Assembly: GCA_035578905.1 (NCBI GenBank)
Contig: JAQJVL010000426.1
Span: 483,265 to 547,264 of the forward strand
Length of the DNA stretch: 64,000 nucleotides
From: Stictocephala bisonia
Taxonomy: Eukaryota > Arthropoda > Insecta > Hemiptera > Membracidae
Direction: 5' to 3'
Shown here: positions 1 to 9,742 of the stretch, one piece after another
Numbering within the stretch: position 1 is the stretch's first letter
Layout: the number at the start of each line of letters is the position of its first letter
Program-made: the position numbers and the translations under genes
The notes under the pieces: model-generated
Database searches by the model: none
Told to the model about the DNA's origin: nothing
Seen by the model: the letters and a program-made list of their open reading frames with translations, nothing else

Positions 1-208
1 TATTGTGGCCTTCTGCCTATTTTATATTGTGGCCTTCTGCCGTTTTTGATTAATTAATTTTTGCTTCTTGGTAATAAAAATTAGTTTTGCTCAGCTGCCG
101 AGTTTTATTTTGACCCTCCAACTGCCACCCGTGATCCCATCGCTCGACTTGTTTTGAGCCATCCCCCGGTTGGCACGCTTACCAGCTTTGGTGGGGGGAT
201 GGGTCTCA
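1..208 (+). repeat. 5' LTR, 3' portion only
   Basis: Identical to 6372-6579. It ends in CA at 208, just before the primer-binding site. An AATAAA at 73-78 could be the polyadenylation signal. An 18-bp sequence starting ATATTGTGGCC is present twice, 24 bp apart, in the 3' LTR (6371-6388 and 6395-6412); the first copy loses one base here to the window edge. Confidence 0.93.
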
Positions 209-210
209 AT

Positions 211-222
211 TGGTAGCAGAGC
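211..222 (+). promoter_or_regulatory. Primer-binding site, probably initiator tRNA-Met
   Basis: TGGTAGCAGAGC begins two bases after the LTR ends, the normal place for a minus-strand primer site. It is complementary to the 3' end I recall for insect initiator tRNA-Met (GCTCTGCTA plus CCA). The position and TGG start are seen; the tRNA identity is from memory of that tRNA. Confidence 0.75.
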
Positions 223-336
223 GTGGTTGCCTAAAAAAAAAAAAAAATTAATTCTTTCTTGGTTGTTGACGGTGGTTGTTTGTCTGTTATTAGGCCATGG
301 TTGGCCGACCTACCGTCAAGGTGTTTTGGTAATACG

Positions 337-367
<31 letters not shown>

Positions 368-430
368 AAAAATTAAATAATAATTTAAAAACAAAAAAAA
401 ATTATAAAACCAAATAAATAATTTAACTTG

Positions 431-462
<32 letters not shown>

Positions 463-557
463 TGGGTTTCATGGGTGGATTGGAGTGGTCGGCAGTGGCT
501 CGGTAGGCTGAGGGTTTTGTTCGTCTTGGACCCTGGAGTTGTCGTTTTTGTGTACTG
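223..557 (+). other. Retrotransposon leader with three long A tracts
   Basis: Untranslated leader with A runs at 233-247, 338-365 and 436-462. TTGACGGT (266-273) and ACCGTCAA (312-319) form an inverted repeat around a GGCCATGG palindrome, a possible leader stem-loop. Short reading frames here encode lysine runs and are not credible genes. Confidence 0.6.
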
Positions 558-578
558 TTGAGAATTTTGTTTTGCGAG

Positions 579-1913
579 ATGGCCTATCTGCAGAATGTTG
601 CCCTCCTGGTGAAGGAGGAGTTGATATTTGAGTTGAGGTCGCGTGGGGTGACTCCGGAGGGTGATGTTCTGAATCTCCGGAGGGTGCTGCGGGAGCAGTT
701 GTCCGCGGGTACGGCGTTGGATTGGTCGGATGTACTGGAGGTTAGTGAGGAGTTATTGGTTTGTAAACGGAAGGTGGAAGATTGGGAAGGGGTTTTGGAA
801 GATCTGCAGTTTGAACCTCCAGTAGGTCGTGACCGGGCCTGCCGTCTTGCACGTTTGGGGCATCTGCTTGCCCGCCTACGGCTGGTCAACCGGGCACCGG
901 GGTTGGAACCGTCGGATAGGGCGTGGATCTTGGAGAGTGTGGCTAGGCTGGATGAGATTTTTCAGGCACTCTCCGGTTCCACGACTCCTACGGGTCTGGG
1001 TCAGCGGCCTACTTTCGCGCTTTCGCCTAATGTGTCGAGGCCGCAGGCTGAGACGACGGCTCTCACTGTGCCTGAGGCTCCTTCTGAGCCTGCAGGCGTT
1101 TCTGTTGAGGTCGCTTGTGGTTCGGCTCCAGCTGCCGTTCCTACTGCTTCTTTGGGTTCCCCTGCTCTTCTGCAGCTGAGCTACCACAAGCTACCTAACC
1201 CTCTCACGCCCATGATCCAGAATCTCCCTGTGATCGATGGGATGGATCCTGAGGAGCTTCTTAAGTTTCTGGTGGCCTTTCTCAGACTTAGTGAGATGCC
1301 CGGCATGCAGGCTGGGGACTTGCTTCGTCTGATTTTCCCTTATTGCAGAGGTCCCGTTGGGGAGTTGCTGAGTTCTGTCTTGGCCAGTGATGCCTCGGTG
1401 GACTCGTTCCATCGGGAGTTGCTGTCATCGTTTCTTCCCATTCGACTCAGGGAGAGGATGGTCATGGACAGATTTTATCGGTCACAGGGTAGGGGCGAGT
1501 CTCTGGCAGCCTATGTCTCTTCAGTCAAGGAAGCTCGTCAAGCGTTGCGCCTCACACTTTCTGAAGCTGACACCGTTCGTGTCATCCTGGATGGCATTTC
1601 TCCCGAAGAACGGTGCAGATTGGTTTTTGCTGGTGTCCCTTCGACTTTTCGGGAGCTGCATCAGCTGTGCATTGTTTCGCGCAGCGTGCAGTTCTCAGAC
1701 CAGCAAGGGAGGGATCATGAGAGTCATCGTGCTCTCCCCACCCGTCGACCGGCTATGTCTGTAGGTGTGAGTCAGCCAGTGGGGGGTCGTGGTTCTCGGC
1801 CTCCGGTTGTGTGTTTTGCTTGTGGCCAACCTGGTCACATTCGACGTGACTGTCCACGTGCTCGAGGTCGTGGGGCGGGAAACGCTCAGCGCTTGGGGTT
1901 GCCTCCACAGTAG
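579..1913 (+). CDS. gag: Gag (capsid-nucleocapsid) of the gypsy element
   Basis: Structural polyprotein that forms the virus-like particle and packages element RNA. About 445 residues from the ATG at 579; an in-frame ATG at 558 would add seven residues, and I prefer 579 because it is the start involved in the LTR complementarity described in findings. The middle (about residues 215-375) resembles a retrotransposon capsid. The C-terminus holds one CCHC zinc knuckle of the form C-x2-C-x4-H-x4-C at 1818-1859. The frame is intact to TAG at 1911-1913. Pol lies in the -1 frame and overlaps gag by 64 bases, so pol is probably made by ribosomal frameshifting at 1877. Confidence 0.88.
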   Translation: MAYLQNVALLVKEELIFELRSRGVTPEGDVLNLRRVLREQLSAGTALDWSDVLEVSEELLVCKRKVEDWEGVLEDLQFEPPVGRDRACRLARLGHLLARLRLVNRAPGLEPSDRAWILESVARLDEIFQALSGSTTPTGLGQRPTFALSPNVSRPQAETTALTVPEAPSEPAGVSVEVACGSAPAAVPTASLGSPALLQLSYHKLPNPLTPMIQNLPVIDGMDPEELLKFLVAFLRLSEMPGMQAGDLLRLIFPYCRGPVGELLSSVLASDASVDSFHRELLSSFLPIRLRERMVMDRFYRSQGRGESLAAYVSSVKEARQALRLTLSEADTVRVILDGISPEERCRLVFAGVPSTFRELHQLCIVSRSVQFSDQQGRDHESHRALPTRRPAMSVGVSQPVGGRGSRPPVVCFACGQPGHIRRDCPRARGRGAGNAQRLGLPPQ

Positions 1914-3649
1914 CTCCCCGCGCTGTTGCGAGTGACCGTGGCCATTTGCCTTTGACACGTGCCCATAGCAGGAGTGTCGGGGATTTTTCGGGCCTTGCTG
2001 GCATGGCTTCCCTGGGACTTAGTGTGGTCACCTCGGTGTGTCCTGGCGTTTTTGTATCTTTTGGTGGTACGGTGTGTCGAGCCCTTCTTGATTCTGGTTC
2101 GGCATGCAGTATCATCAGCCTTTCTCTTTTTGAGTCCCTTGACGCCTTAGGACTTGTCAGGCACACCGAGCCTTCTTCTATTACGTGCTGGACGGCATCC
2201 CAAACTCCTCTACCCATACTTCTTAAGGCGTCATTACATTTTAAAATTGAAGGATTTTCCTGGAGGTGGGGTTTTCTTGTTGCCAAGGACCTGGCGGTTT
2301 CTTGTATCCTAGGGGCAGACTTTATCTCTAAAAGTGGTATGGTGCTTGACCTCCAGAAGCGCCAGATGTTTTTCAAATTCAATCGGCGAGTTTTGGTGCC
2401 TCTAGTAGGTGATTCTGACTGCCCTCCTGCAGTCAGAGAGGTGGGTTGTGAGCCCGAACAACCCAAGGTGGATCCGGTTGGTCATCTCCCCCCTGAGCAG
2501 GCGGATGCCATTAGGAGGCTGTGTTTGCGGTTTCCTGATGTGCTTTCGCCGGAGCTTGGGGTCACTTCTCTTCTGGAGTATGAGATCCACCTCACCGATT
2601 CTCAGCCAGTTAGAAGTCATCCGTACAAACTTGCTCCCCCAAAGATGGAGGTTATGAGGGCTATGATTGAAGATCTTCTGAGCAAGGGTGTGATTGAACC
2701 GTCTCGTTCTGCTTATGCCAGTCCAGCTTTTCTTGTGCCCAAGCCTAATGGTAAGTCTAGGCTTGTGATGGATTATCGGAGGCTCAACGCTAAGGTCGCT
2801 ATTGACTCGGTACCTCTGCCTGATTTGCATTCTGCGTTTGATTGGTTCGGTAAGGCTAAGTTTTTCAGTGTGTTTGATTTGAACCAGGCCTACCATCAGA
2901 TTCCATTGAAGAAGGAATCACGGCCTATGACTAGCTTCTGTGTTCCCTGGAATCTTTACCAGTTCACTAGGGTTCCTATGGGTCTTGCTGTGGGTGCCCA
3001 GACTCTTACTCGTCTGCTTGATTCCATCTTCCATGATGTGAAATTCAAGTTTGTTTTCAATTACCTGGACGATCTTCTTGTCTACAGTGAGACTTTCGGG
3101 GAACACATGCAACATCTGGAGGAAGTTCTTAGTCGCCTCAAATCAGCTGGCCTTACCGTCAATCCAGAGAAAGTCACTTTTGCTCGTCCTGAGATTTCTT
3201 TTCTGGGTCATCTTATCTCTTCTCGAGGCGTCTGCATAGATCCTGCGAGGACCCAGGGCATTCGGGATTTTCCTCCTCCCAGAGATGCCAAGGGGATTGC
3301 CCGTTTTGTGGGGGTGGTGAATTTTTACCGTCGCTTCATCCCTAACGTGGCCGAGCTTGCTGCCCCGTTGAACGAGCTGCGAAAGAAAGGTGTCCCTTTT
3401 GTGTGGGGCCAAGCTCAGCAGACTGCCTTTGATGCTCTCAAGGAGGCTATCATGCAACCTCCTGTCCTGCGTATGCCTGATTTCAGCAGAGAATTTATTC
3501 TTCAGACTGATGCCTCCTCCTCCGCCATTGCTGCTGTTCTTTCTCAGGAGTTTGATGGGGTCAGGCAGCCCATCGCTTTTGCTTCGAGGACGTTGTCTCA
3601 CCAGGAACAGAAAGCTTCTTCCATCTATGAGTTAGAGTGTCTGCGTTGA
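1850..3649 (+). pseudogene. pol: Pol, 5' part: protease, reverse transcriptase, truncated RNase H
   Basis: Open in the -1 frame relative to gag from just after a TGA at 1847-1849; there is no ATG at the front, as expected for a frameshift product. An aspartic protease DSG motif is at about 2090-2098, followed by reverse transcriptase with the YLDD active site at 3062-3073 and the start of RNase H (a QTDAS motif near 3504). The frame ends at 3647-3649, where RNase H is cut and integrase sequence follows in another frame. Protease and RT look intact and could be active as a truncated product; strand-transfer functions are lost. Confidence 0.88.
1877..1925 (+). promoter_or_regulatory. Gag-pol -1 ribosomal frameshift signal
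   Basis: The heptamer GGGAAAC at 1877-1883 sits in the gag frame as G GGA AAC, the X XXY YYZ form used for -1 slippage; PEG10 and sushi-type gypsy relatives use this heptamer. Three bases later a strong stem can form: CAGCGC (1887-1892) with GCGCTG (1920-1925), continued after a TT bulge by GGGG (1895-1898) with CCCC (1916-1919). The gag stop lies in the loop. The 3-base spacer is shorter than the usual 5-9, so the stem base may be open in use. A pseudoknot was not resolved. Confidence 0.75.
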
Positions 3650-3654
3650 CAAGT

Positions 3655-4312
3655 TTCGTAGGTTTCGTAGGTTCTGTTTTGGCAATGGTATCAGGCATGT
3701 GACTACCTCTGCTTATTACCAACAGCCTTCTCATGCAGAGCGGTTCAACAGCAATCTTCGGTCTGCCCTTATTACCTTCCATGCTGAGAAGCAGAACACC
3801 TGGGATGAGAGTCTCTCTTGGCTCCAGCTTGCTTTCAATTCTTCCAAGCATGAGAGTCACAATGCCACTCCCTTCGAGATTCTACATGGCTACCCTCCTA
3901 ACAACCCTTTGTCCAACTTGTGGAGGCTAGAGGATCTTCTACCTACGCCAGGTGCCACTGACGTAGTGTCCACGTGGCGGGCTGCTCGGCGCAACCTGCT
4001 ACGTGCTAGAGAGAGAGTGAGGAGGAGGTATGATAAGGGTCGTACTCCTAACCCTTTTCAGGTTGGAGATCTGGTTCTTTGTCAGGCTCACCCGGTCAGT
4101 TCGGCCGCGGAACGAAGAGCTGCAAAGTTGTGCTATCGGTGGTCTGGTCTCCACCGCATCGACAGGTTTTTGTCACCGGTGACTGCTCTGCTGGTTGATC
4201 CCCAGTCAGGCAGGGTGTTCAGAAAGCCCATGTGTCCCAGCTTAAGGCTTTCCGGGGAACGGTTGATCCAGGAGTTGGTGTTCCTGGGGGTTTCTTGGGG
4301 CAAAGAGATTGA
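3655..4312 (+). pseudogene. Pol, 3' part: integrase C-terminal half, frameshifted
   Basis: From about 3672 the sequence matches the end of a retroviral-type integrase core and C-terminal domain, including the HAER motif whose glutamate (GAG at 3738-3740) is the third residue of the DDE triad. The zinc-binding HHCC domain and both catalytic aspartates are absent, removed with the rest of RNase H by the deletion. The reading frame changes again near 4221-4226, consistent with loss of one base, and the natural-looking end is TGA at 4310-4312. The long open frame that continues to 4703 after that point is out of the pol frame and not meaningful. Confidence 0.83.
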
Positions 4313-6063
4313 TCACCTCTGCGCCCTAGGTGGCTGTTCTGAGAGAGTCTCTCTCTCTCTTTTTTTCTTGTCGGGCCCGACAGTCAGGGTAGTTCGCTCC
4401 CTGTTCGAGGGGTTTCCCCTGTTAGTTTCTCTTAGGCGTCCTTGGAACACCACTCTTCGGAGGTCTTCTTCGTCTTCTGTTTGGTTCCCTGAGGTACCGA
4501 GTGTTCTCCCCTGCCTGGGTGTGTTGAGTTTTGCAGAGGGAGGTTGTACTGGGTCTTTGACCGGTACATTACGTTTTTTTTCGTCGTTGTCTGCCAGGCT
4601 GCCTGAGATTCGCTTTTGCCCTGCGATTCACGTAATTTGGTGGCTGTTGGCCCGGATCCGTTCGTTCCGTGTTCCGGCCTTCGTCTGTCAGGTTGGCCAT
4701 TAGTCTAGATTGTTCTAGTAGAGTTCTACTCGGCCGAACCTCCTTACCATGCCAGGCTAGAGCTCCTAAAACGTAAGTGTTCATTCTGTAAATTTCTAAT
4801 ATTTAATCACCCTTTTGGTGAAAAAATTTATTTCAATAATATTATTCGTTCTTGCTTGTGTTTTCAGGGTTTTGTTAAATTTGTATTTTCTTTGTCTAGT
4901 TTGGTTAACCTAGGTTTGAGCCATGTGCTCCATGTTACCTTTTTACCGTTAATTGCTTTTTATATCTGCCTTTATTTTCAATTGTAATTCTGTATAATGT
5001 TTATTGAGCCTTTTTTAGTTGGAGTTACCGATATATCATATTTTTGTTACTTGACAATAACCTAGCCTAGCTGTACCCTTTGATTTTCATGTTATAACCT
5101 ATTGCTCATGTATCCATAGCCTAGTTTTCAGTTTGTCATTTTTAGTTCCATATACATAATTACGTCTTTTATAATTTGTTAAATTTGTAAATGGGTTTTA
5201 AATCTGAGTTTCCTACATAATTATTCATAGCCTAAAGTTAATTTTTCACTGTCTTGTTTGCTCCACTCATGTTCTTGTTTGTCTCTTCATGTTAAGTTTT
5301 GTTAAATCAGGCACCCTTATATTTAGTGGTTATGTGTAATATTTGGTTGTGATGGCTGGACTGTGTTTAATGGCTGTGTTTGACCTTGCAGTCCAGGGTC
5401 CTTGAGTAGGACGTTTCTGCCCTCGGCCTGCCGTCCGGGGATTGCCGACCATTCTGCACTGCTAGCCTGGCCTGAGGACCATGTTGGAGCCTGGAGGCGC
5501 CCGCTACCCGCTCTACATCCCTGTGGTGTAAGTCTCCTGTCCTCAGGTCAGTGTATTCCATTTTATTTCCCGGCGGCTGAGCTGGGGGTTTTGATGAGGT
5601 ATTTCCTAAAAAGAAAAACAAAAAAGAAAAGGGCAGTGAAATATATATATAAAAAAAAGAAGAGAAAAAAATTTGTGGAACTTTATGTGGCCTAGGCCTA
5701 AAAACTGGGACAAAGTGATTGATAAAACAGCCATGGGACTTATATATTTTTTTTTATTAAAAGAAAAAAAAGAAAAGCTTTAAAATACACAAAATTTTTT
5801 TGGATGTTAATATTTATTATATTTATTGTTATTTAGTTTAATTAGTTTATTTGGTTGTTATATTTTGTAGAGTTTATGTTTGTTAGGTCCCTATGGTTAA
5901 GTTCGGTTATTATTTATTGTTATGTTTAGGCCTAGTGATTGTTATTTATATTTTTTGTTAAGTGTATTAGGGATGTCTTGAAGTGCATTTTTACTCGAAC
6001 GGTACCGTGTTATATTTTCTTTTAAATTATTTAATTTTTAAACTTTCACCAAAAGGGGATTAT
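4313..6063 (+). other. Long 3' non-coding part of the gypsy element
   Basis: About 1.7 kb between pol and the 3' LTR without a convincing third gene; no envelope-like frame was found. It is AT-rich, with a GC-richer patch at 5385-5600. An inverted repeat joins 4804-4823 to 6044-6062 (14 bases perfect, about 19 with one gap), so this stretch may be a nested insertion or fold into a long hairpin. Confidence 0.5.
6051..6059 (+). promoter_or_regulatory. Candidate polypurine tract
   Basis: AAAAGGGGA lies just before the likely 3' LTR start and would prime plus-strand DNA. An alternative purine run is at 5607-5631. The choice rests on the short LTR it gives (about 516 bp) and the nearby TG. Confidence 0.45.
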
Positions 6064-6579
6064 TGTACTTTTACGTAACTTCTATTTCGGAGCTGCCCAG
6101 GGATTCCGGCTTACGCCCTGGCCCGGTGGAATTATGGGATTTGGGCTAAATTGCCGGTTTAATTGTTGTTTGCCAGAAGTTTTCTAAATTTTCAATTTTA
6201 TGTGGGCATTAAATTTATCTTACGTTTTGGGGGTCTCCGGCAAAACTGCAGATAGGCCATGTAGTTGTTAATTGGTAATTTTGGTATTTGTTGAGTTTGT
6301 TGTTTTTGTAGCTTTTGTGTCTTATCTTGTTAATTTTAGTGTTTATTGTTATTTATTGAAGTGCGAATTGATATTGTGGCCTTCTGCCTATTTTATATTG
6401 TGGCCTTCTGCCGTTTTTGATTAATTAATTTTTGCTTCTTGGTAATAAAAATTAGTTTTGCTCAGCTGCCGAGTTTTATTTTGACCCTCCAACTGCCACC
6501 CGTGATCCCATCGCTCGACTTGTTTTGAGCCATCCCCCGGTTGGCACGCTTACCAGCTTTGGTGGGGGGATGGGTCTCA
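6064..6579 (+). repeat. 3' LTR (left edge uncertain)
   Basis: The right end is exact because 6372-6579 repeats 1-208 and ends in CA. The left end is inferred as TG after the candidate polypurine tract; the matching part of the 5' LTR is outside the window. AATAAA is at 6444-6449. The LTR contains CTGCAGATAGGCCAT at 6246-6260, the exact complement of the gag start region. Confidence 0.7.
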
Positions 6580-7331
6580 GCGAATGAAAGAGCTTGTTAT
6601 AAAATACTGTAATCAAAACTGCTTTCACATAAAATAATAATAAGATTATCCAAAACAATAATATGCCCTGTTTACAATTCTATGTAAAACCTAAATAAAA
6701 AGAAAGAATAATAGTATTTAAGAAATAATTACAATGGAAAATATTTGGTACTACCTTAGAACTAAGAGATTGGAGAAGAAAATATAATTGGGAAATCCTT
6801 GGTTTGTACAATAGTGAATAAATCACAAACGAGATAAAATGCAGAAGACTAATGAGGGCTTAGCCATGCACTAAGAAGATGGTATGCATGCCGTCTGAAA
6901 CAAGTATTACAAAAAGGACCCTAAACGAAGGTTTCTCCGAGGAAGACACTAGACCAGACCAGATCGTGAGTTGTAGCAGGGAGCTACGGATGTTATAGGC
7001 ACTGAGGCCTCTTCAGCCTAGGACAGGTGTTTGAATGGTATTTTTGCCGCAACCATCATAATTGCACGAGACAAGCAGGCAGCTCGGGTCTCCGGAAAGA
7101 AGGTTTCAAGGAAACAAGGCCCCTGAAACAAACAAGCAAAGGAAGAGTAATAAGGAAAATAAAAATGTTTAATGAGATATCTGAGGGTGAGTAGGAAATG
7201 AGAAGCAGCTATGTGTTTGGAAGTGGGTGGGAGGGATAGGGGATTACGCCAGTGTGTCGTCAGTAACATGTCTTGTAAGGGGTAGCTGGTGGTTGGGGGA
7301 GGGGAGTTCGGTGGTGAGTTAGAAACGGCTG
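6580..7331. other. Flank of the gypsy insertion, no gene
   Basis: No gene seen. The part from about 7018 to 7331 may be the 3' untranslated region of the minus-strand LINE fragment that follows, since it is GC-richer and continuous with it. Confidence 0.4.
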
Positions 7332-8071
7332 TTAATTAGGTGGTGAATTGTGAAATATTGGCTGGTTGTATAGGGTTCTATGAAGTACTCTGCCAGTAAT
7401 GGGGGATTCGGTGGCTTTGGCTAGGTAGTTCTGGTTCAGTTGGTTGAGGAACTCACGCAAGGTGGGGATATGGAATAGGGTGTAGAGGTCTCGGGAGCTG
7501 TATTCAGGGTCCAGGTGGTAAGGTAAGCGCATGGTGCATCGCTCGGATTTTTCGAAGTTGGAGAGGTGATTTGAGGGATGGGGGCAAGCACTGGATGGGC
7601 GTACGTGAGTACGGGGCGGATGACTACGGTGTAGAGAGATGTGAGAGTCCTGACAGAGCATCCCTGGTGGCGGTTGTTAAGGAAGCGGAGGGCTTTGAAG
7701 CGGGCTGTGGTGGTCTTCTTGGACTGCCGGAAGTGGGATATGAAGAATAGTTTGGAATCTAGGGTGTCTCCTAGGTATTTGCAGGTTTTGGTCAGCGTAA
7801 GTCAGTTGCCTTGGAGGGCGATCGGGGTTTCCTGGTTATGTTAGAACTTTCTGCCATTGCAGTTAAAATAGCAGAGCTGGGTTTTTTAAGTGTTGATTCT
7901 GATGCGTCATTTGAAACAATATGTCAGGTAATTATTTAGGATCTTGGTCAGTCGTCTTCGTAGTGCTTCGGGGCTACGGGAGGCGCACCAGAAGGCCGTG
8001 TCGTCTGCGAACTGTGTGAGACCAGTGGTGGTGTCGGTGAGGTTTCTGAGAGTGGGTGAAGGGAGATCTCA
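7332..8071 (-). mobile_element. Decayed APE-type LINE (jockey-like), ORF2 3' part
   Basis: Read on the minus strand, about 8010-7990 encodes the FADDTAFW reverse transcriptase active-site block, followed by a thumb-like stretch and a C-terminal domain ending near 7332. Stop codons interrupt the frame around 7900-7830, so it is a pseudogene fragment. Only the last third of ORF2 remains; the 5' side stops near 8071, typical of 5' truncation. The C-terminal part (7661-7332) is still open for 109 codons. The exact clade is not certain. Confidence 0.7.
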
Positions 8072-8189
8072 CCCAAGAGAAATGGTGGAGTCAAGTGAAG
8101 ATGGTGTGGAAAAAGCTGGAACCACAGAAGAAGAGGCAGAAGATCGATCTTGATGGAGGGAATATGTTGGTGGGGCCAACAATTAACTA

Positions 8190-8210
8190 ATATATATATA
8201 TATATATATA
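8190..8210. repeat. (TA)n microsatellite
   Basis: About ten TA units. Confidence 0.9.
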
Positions 8211-8834
8211 GCCCTGGGAGTAAGTAAGGGTAAAAGTATATTCATTCTTAAAAAAATTTAATTTATTTTACAATATTTTTCCAATTTTCGTGAAAAAAAA
8301 CTCTTAAAAGTGCGAAAAAACACAGTTATATAGTTTTGCAGAGGAGTATAACTTCTTAAGAGAATTTAATTTGTTATTTTTACCTCTTATTGAAGCATAC
8401 TTTTTTGTAACGTAAACAGATATGGTAGATTTTACCAAAAGTGGTAGCCTTAGATACTTGCACACAACACGTTAGGAGATAAGACAATCCCCCAAAGTAA
8501 GTCGGACCTCCAGCAACGTTTGCTCTTTACTTCGTTTATCATTCTCCAGAGAGTTTTTACTTACGTTTTCTTCATCGGAAACTAACTACTTGAAATCATA
8601 CTTTTATGGTAAACGATCTAGCTATGGCCAAGCACTGTCATCGACACAAATACTCTACCTATCTACATTTTGATTGCCATTAAGTGTGTAATAAACGGAT
8701 TATTTAATGCAGCTCTACTGCTAATAAATATATATAATATACTGATAATTTTGCTACATATTATTAATTATTACATAACAGCTTGTTAACCTCCCTACTA
8801 CATTCGATGTTATTATTCATTATTACGACACTAA
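8211..8834. other. AT-rich sequence, no gene
   Basis: No coding, RNA or repeat signal seen. Confidence 0.5.
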
Positions 8835-9008
8835 TTTAAGATGTGGGTGAATGTGAGGGGTGAATGAGTATAATGAGTGTAGATTAAAAAGTGTAGTCAC
8901 TGTTACTACCTATGTAGACTGATTCTTAGAAAAATCCATCTTTAAATATCCCGATAGCCAGGATAACTAAGGGACCTAACTAGGATTACGTGGAATTCTA
9001 ACTACTTA
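8835..9008 (-). repeat. SINE-like family copy, head missing
   Basis: Matches the 3' half of the 436-bp family member at 42923-43358. It includes the block GGGTGAATGTGAGGGGTGAA and the ACGTGGAATTC region that aligns with the B-box-like part of the full copy. It lacks the tRNA-like head and is joined directly to the next dispersed repeat at 9010. Confidence 0.65.
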
Positions 9009-9009
9009 G

Positions 9010-9335
9010 TATTTTTTTTTTTTTTTGAAATTTGTTAGTGATGGAGTATCAGATAAGGAATACAAAAGACGCTGGTAATCATTACGTGAAAAATACCAAT
9101 CACGACGTTTCGATTTGGTAAAACCCTAATCTTTTTGAAGTGCTAAAAACTAAATTACATCAACACAAACATGTTATAAAACTACGTTCTGAAACTAAAA
9201 AAACGTATCTACATTAATAATTATCTACATTTTAACCTAGACCCTAGAATGGGGTACAACAAAATCAACTTCTACTAAATATAAAATGTTAACAGTGTGA
9301 AATCAATGTAACCAACTAGGCGCTGCCAAGATAAA
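9010..9335 (+). repeat. Dispersed repeat, compact copy
   Basis: About 300 bp shared in the same orientation with 39096-39775, from a T-rich start through GATGGAGTATC, CACGACGTTTCGATTTGG and ACAAAATCAACTT to AGGCGCT. This copy has only about 10 bp where the other carries a 300-bp minisatellite. No terminal inverted repeats were recognised. Confidence 0.75.
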
Positions 9336-9627
9336 AAAATAAAGTACTTGTCTGGTTTTCAGCTAACTGAAAAGGAGTTTGTTATTTATTTATCTATGTT
9401 CATCTTAAGATATTTTAATTGCATAATCAATGTTGTTAAAACATATTTTTGCATATTATGTAACTTAAGTAATTTTATAAATTATCTTTGTATAGAATCA
9501 AAGCTTCGTTTGCTCGATGTCCAGATAAACAGGTTGTAAAACTATTTGAGGCATACAAACAGGCAAAAACTATTTTATTACATATGTGCTGGCTTAATAT
9601 TTTTGCAAATTTTAGTTGATATCCCAA

Positions 9628-9632
<5 letters not shown>

Positions 9633-9714
<82 letters not shown>

Positions 9715-9742
9715 TATATATCACTATATATCACTATATATT
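9633..9742. repeat. (TA)n microsatellite with TCACTATA units
   Basis: About 78 bases of TA followed by three copies of an 11-12-base unit containing TCACTATATA. Open frames here encode tyrosine-isoleucine runs and are not genes. Confidence 0.95.

Larger units (their letters stand above)
1..6579 (+). mobile_element. Ty3/gypsy LTR retrotransposon, young but internally deleted
   Basis: Order is LTR, primer-binding site, A-rich leader, gag, pol, long 3' non-coding stretch, LTR. The window starts inside the 5' LTR, so the left end and target-site duplication are not visible. The last 208 bases of the two LTRs (1-208 and 6372-6579) are identical by eye, which implies recent insertion. Pol is nevertheless broken: RNase H runs directly into the integrase C-terminal half near 3650, and a second frame change lies near 4220. 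This copy cannot make a complete polyprotein and would need proteins from another copy to move. Gypsy identity comes from the PR-RT-RH-IN order and the YLDD reverse transcriptase motif. Confidence 0.93.

Noticed and set aside
170..376. 68-codon frame in the gypsy leader
   Set aside because: Mostly lysine runs from A tracts, with no upstream reason for translation.
4313..4703. Extension of the integrase frame to 4703 as a longer protein or an envelope gene
   Set aside because: Beyond about 4221 the frame is wrong for integrase and has no transmembrane or envelope features.
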